63,862 bases of DNA, from NCBI GenBank assembly GCA_947474995.1, contig CANJNJ010000007.1, forward strand, positions 1 to 63,862, written 5' to 3'. Below the pieces are notes generated by a model, which saw only the letters and a list, made by a program, of their open reading frames with translations, had not been told where the DNA came from and ran no database searches. Both the position numbers and the translations under genes were made by a program. Positions 27,951 through 37,070 of the stretch are shown one piece after another. The DNA is from Opitutaceae bacterium (GTDB lineage: Bacteria; Verrucomicrobiota; Verrucomicrobiia; Opitutales; Opitutaceae). Every line of letters begins with the position of its first letter. Position 1 is the first letter of the stretch.

Positions 27951-28718
27951 GAACTTCAGGTGCTTTACCGTGACGCCCTTGTTGATGAGCTGCTTCAAGG
28001 AATCGATGCCGATGCGCAGGTGGTCCTTGACGAAGCGCTCGTCGATCAACTTGTCGCTCTCGGCGGTTTTCACGCCCTCGGGGGTCATGGGTTGGTCGGA
28101 CACGAGCAGGAGCGCGCCCGTGGCGATTTCGTTGTAGAAGCCGGTCATGAAGATGGTCGCCGTCTCCATGTCGATACAGAGCGCGCGGATCTTTTTCAGG
28201 TAGAGCTTGAACACCTCGTCGTGCTCCCAGACGCGCCGGTTCGTTGTGTAGACGGTGCCGGTCCAATAGTCGCGCGAGTGATCGCGAATCGTGGTGGAGA
28301 TCGCCTTCTGCAAGGCGAACGATGGCAGGGCCGGGACCTCGGGGGGGAAATAGTCGTTGCTGGTGCCCTCGCCGCGAATGGCGGCAATCGGCAGGATCAA
28401 GTCGCCCAACTCGGCGCGGTGTTTAAGTCCGCCGCACTTGCCCAGAAAAAGCACCGCCTTCGGTTTGATCGCGCTCAACAGATCCATGACGGTCGCGGCC
28501 GTGGCGCTGCCCATGCCGAAATTAATAATCGTGATGTCGTCGGCCGTGGCGCTGGGCATCGGCTTGTCCTTGCCGACCACCGGCACGCGATGCCACTGCG
28601 CGAAGAGCCGCACGTAGTGGTCAAAATTGGTGAGCAGGATGTAATCGCCGAATTTCTTCAGGGGCACCCCGGTGTACCGCGGGAGCCAGTTTTCGACGAT
28701 GGCGCGCCGGGTAGTCAT
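27948..28718 (-). CDS. amn: AMP nucleosidase (short form)
   Basis: 256 residues of phosphorylase fold. 'TIINFGMGSATAATVMDLL' and 'KAVLFLGKCGGLKHRAELGD' form the phosphate/ribose region, and 'CIDMETATIFMTGFYNEI' holds the family E-x-E-like segment. It matches the C-terminal catalytic domain of AMP nucleosidase; the N-terminal regulatory domain of the enterobacterial enzyme is absent, as in many short homologues. The reaction is AMP to adenine plus ribose 5-phosphate, in the cytoplasm. It is a single gene convergent with the copper pair. Confidence 0.88.
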   Translation of the reverse strand: MTTRRAIVENWLPRYTGVPLKKFGDYILLTNFDHYVRLFAQWHRVPVVGKDKPMPSATADDITIINFGMGSATAATVMDLLSAIKPKAVLFLGKCGGLKHRAELGDLILPIAAIRGEGTSNDYFPPEVPALPSFALQKAISTTIRDHSRDYWTGTVYTTNRRVWEHDEVFKLYLKKIRALCIDMETATIFMTGFYNEIATGALLLVSDQPMTPEGVKTAESDKLIDERFVKDHLRIGIDSLKQLINKGVTVKHLKF

Positions 28719-28814
28719 GGGTCGTTGTTAGCTTACAGCCCGCCGGAAGGACACGAAAAAAATGTCGCGCGCCGGAGCCGGCGTGAGGCCGGGCGCCGGG
28801 TGTCGGTCTGATTT

Positions 28815-28887
28815 CACGCGGAGCCGCGGAGGCGACCATGACGATGAATTGATTTTTGTCGCTCCGCGTTCTCCGCGGCTCCGCGTG
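28815..28887. repeat. Inverted repeat CACGCGGAGCCGCGGAG
   Basis: Perfect 17-bp arms (28815-28831 and 28871-28887) are separated by 39 bp. Related units, less perfect, are at 44412-44490, 56994-57067 and in part at 35836-35880. It occupies the 328-bp gap between amn and the YndJ-like gene, in which I see no gene. Confidence 0.8.
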
Positions 28888-29046
28888 CGGCAAGTTTGGC
28901 GGCATACCTTGGAAACTCCATCACTCCAGGGCACGGCGCAAAATTCCGGCGGCTCCATGGTCGACAGCCGCGCGACGGCTCTGGCAGCCTGATCAGGTGT
29001 ACCATCGCCATCCGCTTCCCTTCGCCCAGCCGGTGGACGTTTTCCC

Positions 29047-29985
29047 ATGAGCTTTGCCAAGCTATCCATCGTCGGTGCCCTCGCGTGGGTTGGCCTCACC
29101 GTCGCCATGGTCTCGCGTTTCGGGGAGGGCGCCTGGGTGCATGCGCTGCTCCTGCTGGCCGCGTTGGTGCTGATCCCCTTGGGCCTGCCGCTTCTCGCCG
29201 AGCGGAACAATGCCCTCGCGGTGGTGCGGTGGTTTGAATGGGTTCGCCTCGGCCAGCTGCCCGCGGCGCTCCTGCTCGCGCTGGCTTGCTGGATTCATCC
29301 GGGGGTTTGGGCGGCGACACTGACGATTCCTTGGCTCGCGATCACCGCGCTTCTCGCCGCGATCGGCATCGTGCGCGCGCTCCGCCACGGCTGGTCGCGG
29401 CCGCTCGGCCGGCTATGCGGCGACCTGGCCCTGGGCTTTCTTGGGATTGGAGGCCTGTGGACGCTGGCGGACCGCGCCGGCATCCGGCCTTTGGGTTTTG
29501 ACACCGGCATCGTGACGCTGACGGCCGTGCATTTTCACTACGCCGGTTTCCTGCTGCCGATGTTTGTCGGTTTCGTGCAACGGCGGATGCCCGATTCGCG
29601 GTCGGTCGCGCGCGTCGCGGTCGGCGTGGTATTGGGTGTGCCGGCCTTGGTGGTGGGGATCACGGCGACGCAATTGGGACTGGGTTCGATGCTCGAGGCG
29701 GCAGCCGGGGCCGGCCTGGCGCTGGCGGGCATGGTCATCGGCGTGCTCCACGTGCGCAGGGCGCTGGAGGCGGACGAAACGCCACTCGCGCGGGTCTTGC
29801 TGGGCGCGGCGGGGGTTTCGCTTTTCTTCGGAATGTTCCTCGCCGGCTGCTACGCGATTCGGGCCTTTGCGGCCCCGATGCCCTGGCTGGCGATCCCGCA
29901 GATGCGGGCGATGCACGGGATGGTGATCGCGTTCGGCTTTGGCCTGTGCGGCGTGCTGGGTTGGCGGTCGGCGCGGCCGATTTAA
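29047..29985 (+). CDS. YndJ-like multi-pass membrane protein
   Basis: 312 residues with about nine or ten membrane segments and a conserved 'TAVHFHYAGFLLPMFVGFV' around residue 160. 'MRAMHGMVIAFGFGLCGVLG' closes the protein. These features fit the YndJ family, first named in Bacillus, whose function is not established. The two His motifs inside membrane segments suggest a metal or heme contact, but this is speculation. No operon partner: the gene before is divergent and the gene after is convergent. Confidence 0.7.
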   Translation: MSFAKLSIVGALAWVGLTVAMVSRFGEGAWVHALLLLAALVLIPLGLPLLAERNNALAVVRWFEWVRLGQLPAALLLALACWIHPGVWAATLTIPWLAITALLAAIGIVRALRHGWSRPLGRLCGDLALGFLGIGGLWTLADRAGIRPLGFDTGIVTLTAVHFHYAGFLLPMFVGFVQRRMPDSRSVARVAVGVVLGVPALVVGITATQLGLGSMLEAAAGAGLALAGMVIGVLHVRRALEADETPLARVLLGAAGVSLFFGMFLAGCYAIRAFAAPMPWLAIPQMRAMHGMVIAFGFGLCGVLGWRSARPI

Positions 29986-30199
29986 GCCGGAAAAATTCAG
30001 GTGCGCGGTGAAGGTTGAAAATTGTAAGCCAGAGCCGGCAAAAAAAGTTAACTGCGGTGTAGACCGCGAAAGGGGAGTCACGGATCCGTTTGCCTTGAAC
30101 CCAGCCCGCAAAGAGCGAGTTCGCCCCGGCGTTCCTCGCTTTCAACTTTCACCTCTCAACTTTCAACTGCACGAGTCCGCTAAGCGGGCCCACCCTGTT

Positions 30200-30949
30200 T
30201 CATTGGTGGGAATTGAGCGAAGCCCGCCGATAAAGCGCGTTGCAGAATTCCAGCGTGGATCGGTCCGGACCCCAGCATTCGTAGAAACCAGCGAGAACAT
30301 AGCCGTTCTCTTCGAGAATGGGATGGAGCGTGGTGAAAGCACTGCGGGTCAGAATATTTCGATCAAAACCAACCTCGGTGTAAATATAGTCGATTCGTCC
30401 CTCGGTGAGCATTCGTTGGCAGCCCCGCAGCACTTTGCTTTCGTAAGCCTCGACGTCCATTTTAAGGATGTCGATTCGCTCAATGTGCTGCTCGGCACAA
30501 AACGAGTCGACGGTCCGGACCGCGACGCGTTCCAAGGTCACGCCACCGGCAGCGACCAAGCCGGGAGGTACGACAAGGGTGGACATGTCGGAGTAATCGT
30601 AAACCGCCATGGGCAGCGTGCCTTCGCCCTCCCCGAATGCAAAAGGGTGCAGGGAAACAGTTTTGAGGTGGCCGACGGCGGCGGTCAAAGCCCGGAAAGT
30701 TGTAGGAGCAGGCTCGAAGGCGTAGCAGGACGCATGAGGAAAGAATCGGTGAAGGTATTCAGTCGTTTGACCGACATTCGCGCCGATGTCGAAAATCACG
30801 CGTGGCTGGCGGTCACTCAAAAAGCGCAAGACGTCGAATGCCCAGTGGCGCCGGTACGGAAATTGGCGCAAAAACCTGCCGGCGAAGGAACACAAGAGCC
30901 AGATTTCGATCCTTGAGCGGAGCTGGCCAATGCGCAGACGCAGGTTCAT
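30200..30949 (-). CDS. FkbM-family methyltransferase
   Basis: 249 residues. The SAM-binding motif I is 'VIFDIGANVGQTTEYL' (about 52-67), followed by 'YAFEPAPTTFRAL'. 'TVDSFCAEQHIERIDILKMD' with 'VEAYESKVLRG' is the typical FkbM pattern, and 'YIYTEVGF' lies near the C-terminus. Members O-methylate sugars, polyketides or lipids; the substrate here is unknown. No glycan cluster surrounds it. The upstream 30950-31293 stretch holds no feature I can support. Confidence 0.85.
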   Translation of the reverse strand: MNLRLRIGQLRSRIEIWLLCSFAGRFLRQFPYRRHWAFDVLRFLSDRQPRVIFDIGANVGQTTEYLHRFFPHASCYAFEPAPTTFRALTAAVGHLKTVSLHPFAFGEGEGTLPMAVYDYSDMSTLVVPPGLVAAGGVTLERVAVRTVDSFCAEQHIERIDILKMDVEAYESKVLRGCQRMLTEGRIDYIYTEVGFDRNILTRSAFTTLHPILEENGYVLAGFYECWGPDRSTLEFCNALYRRASLNSHQ

Positions 30950-31293
30950 GGCCCGTGAGGTTACAGAAGGGCGCTAACCAGAGAAGATGAATTTTATTGC
31001 CTGTGGCGTCGCGGAAATCGGTGATGCGTCGACGCTCAAGCCCAAACGGCAGTGGTTTACCCGCGCTGGTAGTTCCGCGAGATTACTTCATGAATCAGAG
31101 GGACCAATGGCCCGTTTAGAAAAGGCCTCGGCCGGAAATCGGCGAGGCCACGGGCGACGAAGCGGTCGGCGGCCGACTGCTGGTGGGAACCGATGAGTTT
31201 TGCGTGCGCCTGCGAGTCACTCGAAAACGACGTCAACGGCGCGGAGGCGCAGAGATCAATCCGGGAGCGTCACCGACCCAATGCACAAACGCC
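30950..31293. other. Gene-free stretch between FkbM and lipA
   Basis: 344 bp with only short unsupported frames. A 69-codon frame starting at 30987 follows a purine-rich stretch, but its product is basic and unlike any family I know. I see no hairpin or repeat. Confidence 0.45.
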
Positions 31294-32190
31294 CTACGTG
31301 CGCGCGAGCGCGTTGTCGGTGTTGCGGTGCTCTTCGCCGGTGTACTTGAGCGACTGTTCGTCGGCGTGATAGCTCGAGCGCACCAGGGCGCCGCTTTCCA
31401 CGACGCCGAGGCCGAGGCTGAGACCGAAATTTTTCCAATGCGCGAACTCCTCCGGCGGCGCCCAGCGCGCAACCGGCAAATGCTTGGGCGTGGGTTGCAG
31501 GTACTGCCCGATCGTCAGGATATCCGTCTGGTCGGAGGCGATGTCGCGGAGGGTTTGCTCAATCTCTTCGCGGGTTTCGCCGAGGCCGAGCATGATGCCG
31601 GTCTTCGTCACGAATCCGCGGCTCTTCGCGTGCCGCAGCACGGAGCGCGAGCGGTCGTAGCGGGCTTGGACGCGAACGGGGATCTGCAGGCGCTCCACCG
31701 TTTCGAGGTTGTGATTGAAGATATCCGGCTTCGCCTCGAGCACGACGTCGACATGCGCGGTGTTGCCCTTGAAATCCGGCGTGAGCACCTCGATGGCCGT
31801 CGCGGGATTGCGATGGCGGATGGCGCGAATGGTCGCGGCCCAGACGCTCGCGCCGCCGTCGGTGAGTTCGTCGCGGGCGACACTCGTGATGACGCAGTGC
31901 TTCAGGTTCATCTTGGCGACCGCGTCGGCGACGCGAGCCGGTTCGCCCAAATCCAGCTCGGTGGGTCGGCCGGTTTGGATCGCGCAGAAGTTGCACGAGC
32001 GGGTGCAGATGTTGCCGAGAATCATCACGGTCGCCGTGCCGCGCGACCAGCATTCGCCCAGGTTGGGGCATTGCGCGCTCTGGCAGACGGTGTGGAGTTT
32101 ATTGGCGTCGACGAGCTGGCGCGTCGCGGCATAGCCTGGCCCGGAGGGAAGCCGGGCGCGGAGCCAGTCGGGTTTGCGTAAAGGATACAT
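31294..32190 (-). CDS. lipA: Lipoyl synthase
   Basis: 298 residues from the ATG at 32190; a frame upstream to 32235 lacks conserved sequence. The auxiliary cluster cysteines are C36, C41 and C47 ('CQSAQCPNLGEC'). The radical-SAM C-x3-C-x2-C is at C62, C66 and C69 ('CTRSCNFCA'). 'TSVARDELTDGGASVWA' and 'TKTGIMLGLGETREEI' are family motifs, and the C-terminal 'VESGALVRSSYHADEQ' carries the conserved Ser that ligates the auxiliary cluster. It inserts two sulfur atoms into octanoyl groups on lipoyl domains. lipB is not in the window. Confidence 0.97.
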   Translation of the reverse strand: MYPLRKPDWLRARLPSGPGYAATRQLVDANKLHTVCQSAQCPNLGECWSRGTATVMILGNICTRSCNFCAIQTGRPTELDLGEPARVADAVAKMNLKHCVITSVARDELTDGGASVWAATIRAIRHRNPATAIEVLTPDFKGNTAHVDVVLEAKPDIFNHNLETVERLQIPVRVQARYDRSRSVLRHAKSRGFVTKTGIMLGLGETREEIEQTLRDIASDQTDILTIGQYLQPTPKHLPVARWAPPEEFAHWKNFGLSLGLGVVESGALVRSSYHADEQSLKYTGEEHRNTDNALART

Positions 32191-32303
32191 CGGCGAAGAG
32201 GCCGACAAGGAGGCACGAACTCCGGCAAAAATCAAAGGGCGTTTTTCCGGTCCACGTCGTCACCAGGCCAAGCCAAATCGGGTTGAACCACTATTTCACC
32301 CTA

Positions 32304-32333
32304 ATGACTCACTCATCAATCGGGGTGAGTCAT
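32304..32333. promoter_or_regulatory. Inverted repeat upstream of lipA
   Basis: Perfect 9-bp arms ATGACTCAC (32304-32312) and GTGAGTCAT (32325-32333) enclose 12 bp, 114 bp before the lipA start and 60 bp after the end of the TPR gene. There is no T run on either strand. It could be an operator for lipA or a transcript-end hairpin. Confidence 0.45.
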
Positions 32334-32392
32334 AGCGCGGATTAGTGGCACATAAGTGTGAATTAGTGATTCAAGAAATGCATTTGGCGTGG

Positions 32393-34321
32393 CTATTTTC
32401 GCGCCGCACTTTCCTGGCGGGCCCGGGCTAGCATCGCGCGCGCTTGAGCATCATCGGGGGTGAGGCGTAGCGTCGCTTCGAAGTGGGGGATGGCCTCGGC
32501 CGGTCGGCCCAGGCGCAGTAAGGCCACGGCCCAGTTGTAGTGAATGCCCGCGTCGCCCGCCTTGAGCCGGTCCGCCGCTTCGTAGTGAATCACGGCTTCG
32601 TTGAAACGGGTGGATTGGACGAAGGCGTTCGCGAGGTCGAGGTGCGCGTCGGCCAGATTGGGCTGCAGGCGCAGCGCCTGTTCGAGCGGCGGAATGGCTT
32701 CGGCCGTCCGCCCGCAGAGCAGCAGGGCCCAGCCGAGGTGGGCGAGGAACTCGGGATTGGCGGGCGCCAGCGCGGCGGCTTTGGCGTAATGCTCGGCCGC
32801 CTCAGGGAGGCGCTCGAGTTTGGCGAGGGCATGTCCCCAGTTGAAGTGGGCGTCAGGATCAGACGGCCGCAGGCGGGCGGCATCGGCAAAATGCGGAATC
32901 GCGTCGGCGGGGCGGTGCGACTCAAGGAGGGCGAGGCCGAGATTGTGATGCGCCTCGGAGTAGCTGGGATCGAGGAGGATGGCCTCGGCGAAGTGGGGCA
33001 TCGCTTCGGCGGGTCGGTTGAGCCGCGCGAGGGCATTGCCCCAATTGGTCTGGGCCCGGGCGTTGCCGCGCCATTTCACGGCGGTGTCGGACCAGATGGT
33101 CAGGGCATTGCGATAGTCCGTGTTGCGGCGGACCGTGACGGCGGAGCAAACAACCGCGAGCCCGAGCGTCGCAACCAGCGCGCGTTGGCCGAGCCACCGA
33201 TGCAGTCCGATCACGACGAGTGTGATGACCGCGGCGAGGGGAAGGTACATGCGGTGTTCCGCGATGGTCTGTGTCGTCAACGGCACGATACTCGAGCTCG
33301 GCCCGAGGATGACGAAGAGCCACGCGCCGAGCAACCCGAGCACCCGGTGGCGCCAGTTGGCCCACACTGTGGCGACGGCCAGCGCCAATAACAGCAGCGC
33401 CTGGGGAAGCACCGCCGTTAGTCCGGAGACTTTGCCATAGCCGTAATCCAGCACGAGCGGCGCCGGCCACACGCTGAGTTGGAGATAGATGACGATCGCG
33501 CGGCACTGCGTGAGCAGGTACTCCCAGGAAGTCATGCCGAACCCGAAGCCCACCGTGCCAGTGCGATGCCCACTGCCCGCGATCAGGATCAGCAGAAGGA
33601 TCCACGTGGCCGCGAGACCGGCGTAGTAGCGCCCCCGCACCTGCCACGCCGTGCGAAACGAGCCGGCGACCAACGTGCGATCGTAGAGCAGCACGAGCAA
33701 CGGCGCCGTCGCGATGACCTCCTTGCTGGCAACGCCGAGCAGGCAGCTGGCAATGGACACCGCCTGCCAGCGCCCCGGTGATGGCGACGTCACGCTCCGG
33801 ATGAACCCATAGAGGGTCAGCAGATAAAATAATCCGACGAGCAGTTCGTTGCGCTGGATGACGCAGACGACGGACTCGGTCTGCAACGGATGCACGGTCC
33901 AAAGCAGGGCGATGCCGAACGCCATCGGCAGGGCGGCGGCGCGACGCTTTTCCAGATCGGTGCCGGCGGCCACCGGCAGCGTTGGCGGCGGCAGCCGCAA
34001 GGTGCGGCGTGCGACCCCAAAAAGCGCGAGCGCCGACAGCAGGTGTACGAGCAGGTTGAAAATGTGGTAGCCGCCCACTTCGAGTCCGCCGACGGCGTAA
34101 TTGAGCGCGAGCGAAAGATTGACGAGCGGCCGGCCCACCGCTCCGGCCGCATCGGGAGGCGGCGAGAGCGCATCGCCGAGATGGCGGAGCGAGGCGTTGC
34201 GGGCGATCGCCGGCAGGTCGTCGAAGAGCAGCGGGACGGAAAGGCTGTTGTGATAGGCCGCGACGCCGGCGAGGACAATGAGCCCACCCGCCAGCAGTAC
34301 GTTCGTTTCAGAGCGGGTCAT
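32393..34321 (-). CDS. TPR membrane protein with GT-C (TMTC-like) N-terminal region
   Basis: 642 residues. The first two thirds carry about ten membrane segments. An acidic DD lies in the first periplasmic loop ('LLFDDLPAIARNASLRH'), then 'GRPLVNLSLALNYAVGG' and 'LLWTVHPLQTESV', the pattern of PMT/TMTC-type GT-C mannosyltransferase-like proteins. From about 410 come six tetratricopeptide repeats, each with 'PAEAIPHFEAALRL'-type helices ('NWGNALARLNRPAEAMPHF', 'NWGHALAKLERLPEAAEHY'). A paralogue lies at 53426-55360. Eukaryotic TMTC proteins O-mannosylate proteins; the bacterial role is not known. Confidence 0.75.
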   Translation of the reverse strand: MTRSETNVLLAGGLIVLAGVAAYHNSLSVPLLFDDLPAIARNASLRHLGDALSPPPDAAGAVGRPLVNLSLALNYAVGGLEVGGYHIFNLLVHLLSALALFGVARRTLRLPPPTLPVAAGTDLEKRRAAALPMAFGIALLWTVHPLQTESVVCVIQRNELLVGLFYLLTLYGFIRSVTSPSPGRWQAVSIASCLLGVASKEVIATAPLLVLLYDRTLVAGSFRTAWQVRGRYYAGLAATWILLLILIAGSGHRTGTVGFGFGMTSWEYLLTQCRAIVIYLQLSVWPAPLVLDYGYGKVSGLTAVLPQALLLLALAVATVWANWRHRVLGLLGAWLFVILGPSSSIVPLTTQTIAEHRMYLPLAAVITLVVIGLHRWLGQRALVATLGLAVVCSAVTVRRNTDYRNALTIWSDTAVKWRGNARAQTNWGNALARLNRPAEAMPHFAEAILLDPSYSEAHHNLGLALLESHRPADAIPHFADAARLRPSDPDAHFNWGHALAKLERLPEAAEHYAKAAALAPANPEFLAHLGWALLLCGRTAEAIPPLEQALRLQPNLADAHLDLANAFVQSTRFNEAVIHYEAADRLKAGDAGIHYNWAVALLRLGRPAEAIPHFEATLRLTPDDAQARAMLARARQESAARK

Positions 34322-35258
34322 GAATTTTGGGCCTGCGGCCCAAAGCGACTGGATGGTTTCTGCTTAGAGGCTGTCATGAACTTCTGAGCCGTAACGCTGC
34401 CATGGAAGGTGGCGCCCGTTGTCCCCAACGGGCTGACTTGATGAGTGCGCAGTTCAAAACCCGATGAGGACATCGGGTTCCACCTTTCAGTGGATGGGGC
34501 CGAGAGCGTCGGGGAACGCCCAACCGGGTGCAACTTTTTCGGTGCGGTTTCCCCCGACGGCGCGCGTGGGGAAGCGCGATGCGGCGCGAGGGCCCTGCTG
34601 AGCCGGCAATCTCCTCGCGCGGTGGAGGGCCGAGCTCCGCCGAGGGTTTTTCCAGGAAGACGCCATTTCGGTTTGCGGCGTAATTTCGGCCTCGGCAGAG
34701 CTCGGCCCTCCCTTTGGCCGACAGGGTGCCAATATCAGCTCGGATCGTTCACCTTTGCGACGATTTCCAACCCGGGCACAAACCGTTGATCCGTTGATGG
34801 GCTTCATCAATGGATGAATCCTTGAAAGTGAGCTGCGACTCATCGTCTCCGCTGGCAGCTTTGGGACCTGCTTATCGCAGGTTGGGTTTGAGTCCCGGTC
34901 TGCGATGAGCAGACCCCTTGTCCGACTCCGGAGGCGACGGAGCGCGTCAGCGCGGAGATGGTCGCACCGCCGCGGTGCGGCCCCGGAGCGAAGCGCAGGG
35001 GTGACGGTTGCGGGTGCCCTCCGGGCAGCAACGGTCACATCAGCCGGAGGGGATTTTTAAAGTTTCACCGATTGGTGAAACTCATCAGCGGTTCCTCCCG
35101 GTTTGGCTCTTGCCTTCGGTTGCGGCGTCGCCGCGTTAGGAAAAGGTCTGTCATTCTGAGCGCCTGCACCTTTCAACCTTCAACGGCACGAGTCCGGCTC
35201 AGACGCTGGGTTTAGGTCCTCTTGAAAATTCGCGGTCTAATTCCAGCGGCCGTTTTCG
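34322..35258. repeat. Gene-free region packed with hairpins
   Basis: About 940 bp with no supported gene on either strand but many perfect stem-loops: 34326-34344 (8 bp), 34418-34436 (6 bp), 34458-34479 (9 bp with tetraloop), 35062-35081 (8 bp), and others near 34890-34910 and 35005-35025. A larger inverted repeat has 22-bp arms, one mismatch, at 34624-34645 and 34690-34711 (arm core GGAGGGCCGAGCTC). These could be stacked REP-type elements or a structured RNA. Confidence 0.6.
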
Positions 35259-35358
35259 TGACAGGGCTTGCCCTGTGCCGGCGGGCCCCCCAAGGTTTCA
35301 AATCACGTTCAGCCTTCCGGCCGGACAAAATCCATCCATCTCACTCGAGAATAATCCC

Positions 35359-35727
35359 ATGAAAAAATTCATCACGACCCTTCTGGCCGTCGGGCTGCTG
35401 GCCTTCGCCGCGACGACCGCCTCTGCCCAAACGGCGCCGAAATCCGTTATTCACGTTGTCACCGTCAAGTTCAAGGCCGACGCCAAGCCGGAGCAAATCA
35501 AGGCGGCCCTCGATGGCGTGGTGGCACTGCCGTCGAAGTACAAGGGGATCACCCATGTGTGGGTTAAGTCGATCAAGGTCCAGGGCGACAAGACCCACGC
35601 CTTCGTGATGGAGTTCGCCGACGAGGCCGCGCTCAAGGCCTACACCGACAGCCCCGCGCAAAAGGAATGGTACAAGTCCTACCTCCCGATTCGCGACGAG
35701 AGCACGACCTTCGACATCACGAACTAA
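35359..35727 (+). CDS. Exported Dabb (stress-responsive A/B barrel) protein
   Basis: 122 residues from the ATG at 35359. A signal peptide ends near 'TTASAQ'. The rest is one Dabb ferredoxin-like domain: 'VIHVVTVKFKADAKPEQIKA', 'YKGITHVWVKSIKVQ', 'HAFVMEFADEAALKAYTDSP' and a closing 'FDITN'. Dabb domains form dimeric barrels in many contexts and no single reaction can be assigned. The signal peptide is common in Verrucomicrobia and Planctomycetes homologues. A strong terminator follows. Confidence 0.87.
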   Translation: MKKFITTLLAVGLLAFAATTASAQTAPKSVIHVVTVKFKADAKPEQIKAALDGVVALPSKYKGITHVWVKSIKVQGDKTHAFVMEFADEAALKAYTDSPAQKEWYKSYLPIRDESTTFDITN

Positions 35728-35771
35728 TCCGCCTCCGTCACGCCGGGAGGCGTGCGCGATGGGGTCCTGCA

Positions 35772-35800
35772 GCGGCCGATTCCTTCGGCCGCTTTTTTTT
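35772..35800 (+). terminator. Terminator of the Dabb gene
   Basis: An 8-bp stem (35772-35779 with 35785-35792) with a 5-nt loop is followed by eight T, 45 bp after the stop. Confidence 0.92.
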
Positions 35801-35864
35801 GATCCGCTGAGCCGACCCCGTCGAGTGTTTCCCCGCGCCTTTGCGGCTCCGCGCGAGCTACGCG

Positions 35865-35960
35865 GAGACACGCCGCGGGGTAAAAATTTAAATGAAACGC
35901 GTAAGGTGAAATGCCCGTGGGCCGTGGCTCGCATTCCGGCCCTCTGGAATTCTGAAATCC
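35865..35960. repeat. Dispersed repeat with GTGGCTCGCATTCCGGCC, copy 1
   Basis: A 35-bp block, 35924-35958, is identical to 44299-44333. Flanking sequence also matches in parts, namely ACACGCCGCGG and GTAAGGTGA, so the element is at least 95 bp. It occupies the 600-bp gap between the Dabb gene and the LytTR regulator gene, together with a weaker GCTTCCTGGCTGCTGAATT palindrome at 36061-36131. I see no gene in the gap. Confidence 0.8.
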
Positions 35961-36326
35961 TCCTCTTCTGGATCTCCCGCCCGCTTCGCTCACGGCGCGG
36001 ACGCGCCGAGTCCGGAGCTGGCCGGCCCTTTGCCCTCCGGCATTCCGATCCGCTGGATCGTTTCATGGCTTCCTGGCTGCTGAATTAAGCAGCCGGGAGT
36101 TTCCCCGCGGGAGAATTCCGCAGCCATGAAGCCAAGAGTAATTCGGTTGCTCTACTGCAAGCTGGCTAATCCGCGGTGGCCTCGACGAGGCGCGTTTCCC
36201 ATTGCCGGGAGTAACGTGCGACAGCGGGTGTACCGCAGAATCACCGCACGCCGTCCTGACCAAAGGCGTCGGCGCGAGCGCCGGTTGGGCGGTCGCAGAC
36301 CGTCGCGGCGAGTTAACGCCGCGACC

Positions 36327-37070
36327 TCACAACTGCCGGCCCAGCGCGAGGAGGCGGGTGCGCAGTTCCGGCAGATAGCGGAAACTCGCGCGCACGGGTT
36401 CGGTGAGTCCGTCGAGATGGAGCAGCGTGGTTTCGTAGGTCTGGCGATCCGCGCCGCGGTAACGCGCGAGATTGACGATCGTCGTGCGGTGCACGCGCAC
36501 GAAGTGCGTCGCCGGTAGCGCATCTTCCCATGACTTCATCGTGCGCCGCACGAAGAGCCGCGTGCCATCGCCGAGGTGCGCTTCGGAATAATTTTCGTCG
36601 GAAGCGATGGCGGCGATGTCGGCCAGGGCCACGAGGCGCGAGGTGCCGTTGCCGATCCTGAGATAAACGAGATCGTCCGGGGCTAGCGCGGGGGGGGCGG
36701 GGACGTCCGCGGCCGCCTCGGTCGGCGGCACGGCGAGGCGGCGCAGGGCGTCGGCCAGCCGCTGCGGTCGGACCGGCTTGATCAGGTAGTCGAGCGCGTT
36801 GACCTCGAAAGCCCGCGCGGCGTACTGATCGAAGGCCGTGACGAAAATGACCCGCGCCTCCGGCCGGACGAACGGGAGGAGGTCGAACCCGGTGCCACCG
36901 CGGAGTTGCACATCGAGGAAAACGATATCGTAGTCGCCGCCGCCCAGTCGCTTCCTTGCCTCCTCCATCGTGTCCGCCTCGCCCGCCACGACAATTTCCG
37001 GGTGGTTGCGCAACAATCCGCGGAGGGCCGCCCGCGCCGGTGCTTCGTCGTCGACAATCAGGGTCTTCAT
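36327..37070 (-). CDS. LytTR-family response regulator
   Basis: 247 residues. The receiver domain has D7/D8, phospho-acceptor D53 ('VFLDVQLRGG'), T78 and K98 ('DYLIKPVRP'). A Pro/Ala-rich linker leads to a LytTR DNA-binding domain from about 145 ('YLRIGNGTSRLVALADIAAI', 'HFVRVHRTTIVNLARY'). It should bind direct-repeat promoter sites when phosphorylated by the kinase encoded immediately upstream, with a 4-bp ATGA overlap. Target genes cannot be read from the sequence. Confidence 0.93.
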   Translation of the reverse strand: MKTLIVDDEAPARAALRGLLRNHPEIVVAGEADTMEEARKRLGGGDYDIVFLDVQLRGGTGFDLLPFVRPEARVIFVTAFDQYAARAFEVNALDYLIKPVRPQRLADALRRLAVPPTEAAADVPAPPALAPDDLVYLRIGNGTSRLVALADIAAIASDENYSEAHLGDGTRLFVRRTMKSWEDALPATHFVRVHRTTIVNLARYRGADRQTYETTLLHLDGLTEPVRASFRYLPELRTRLLALGRQL

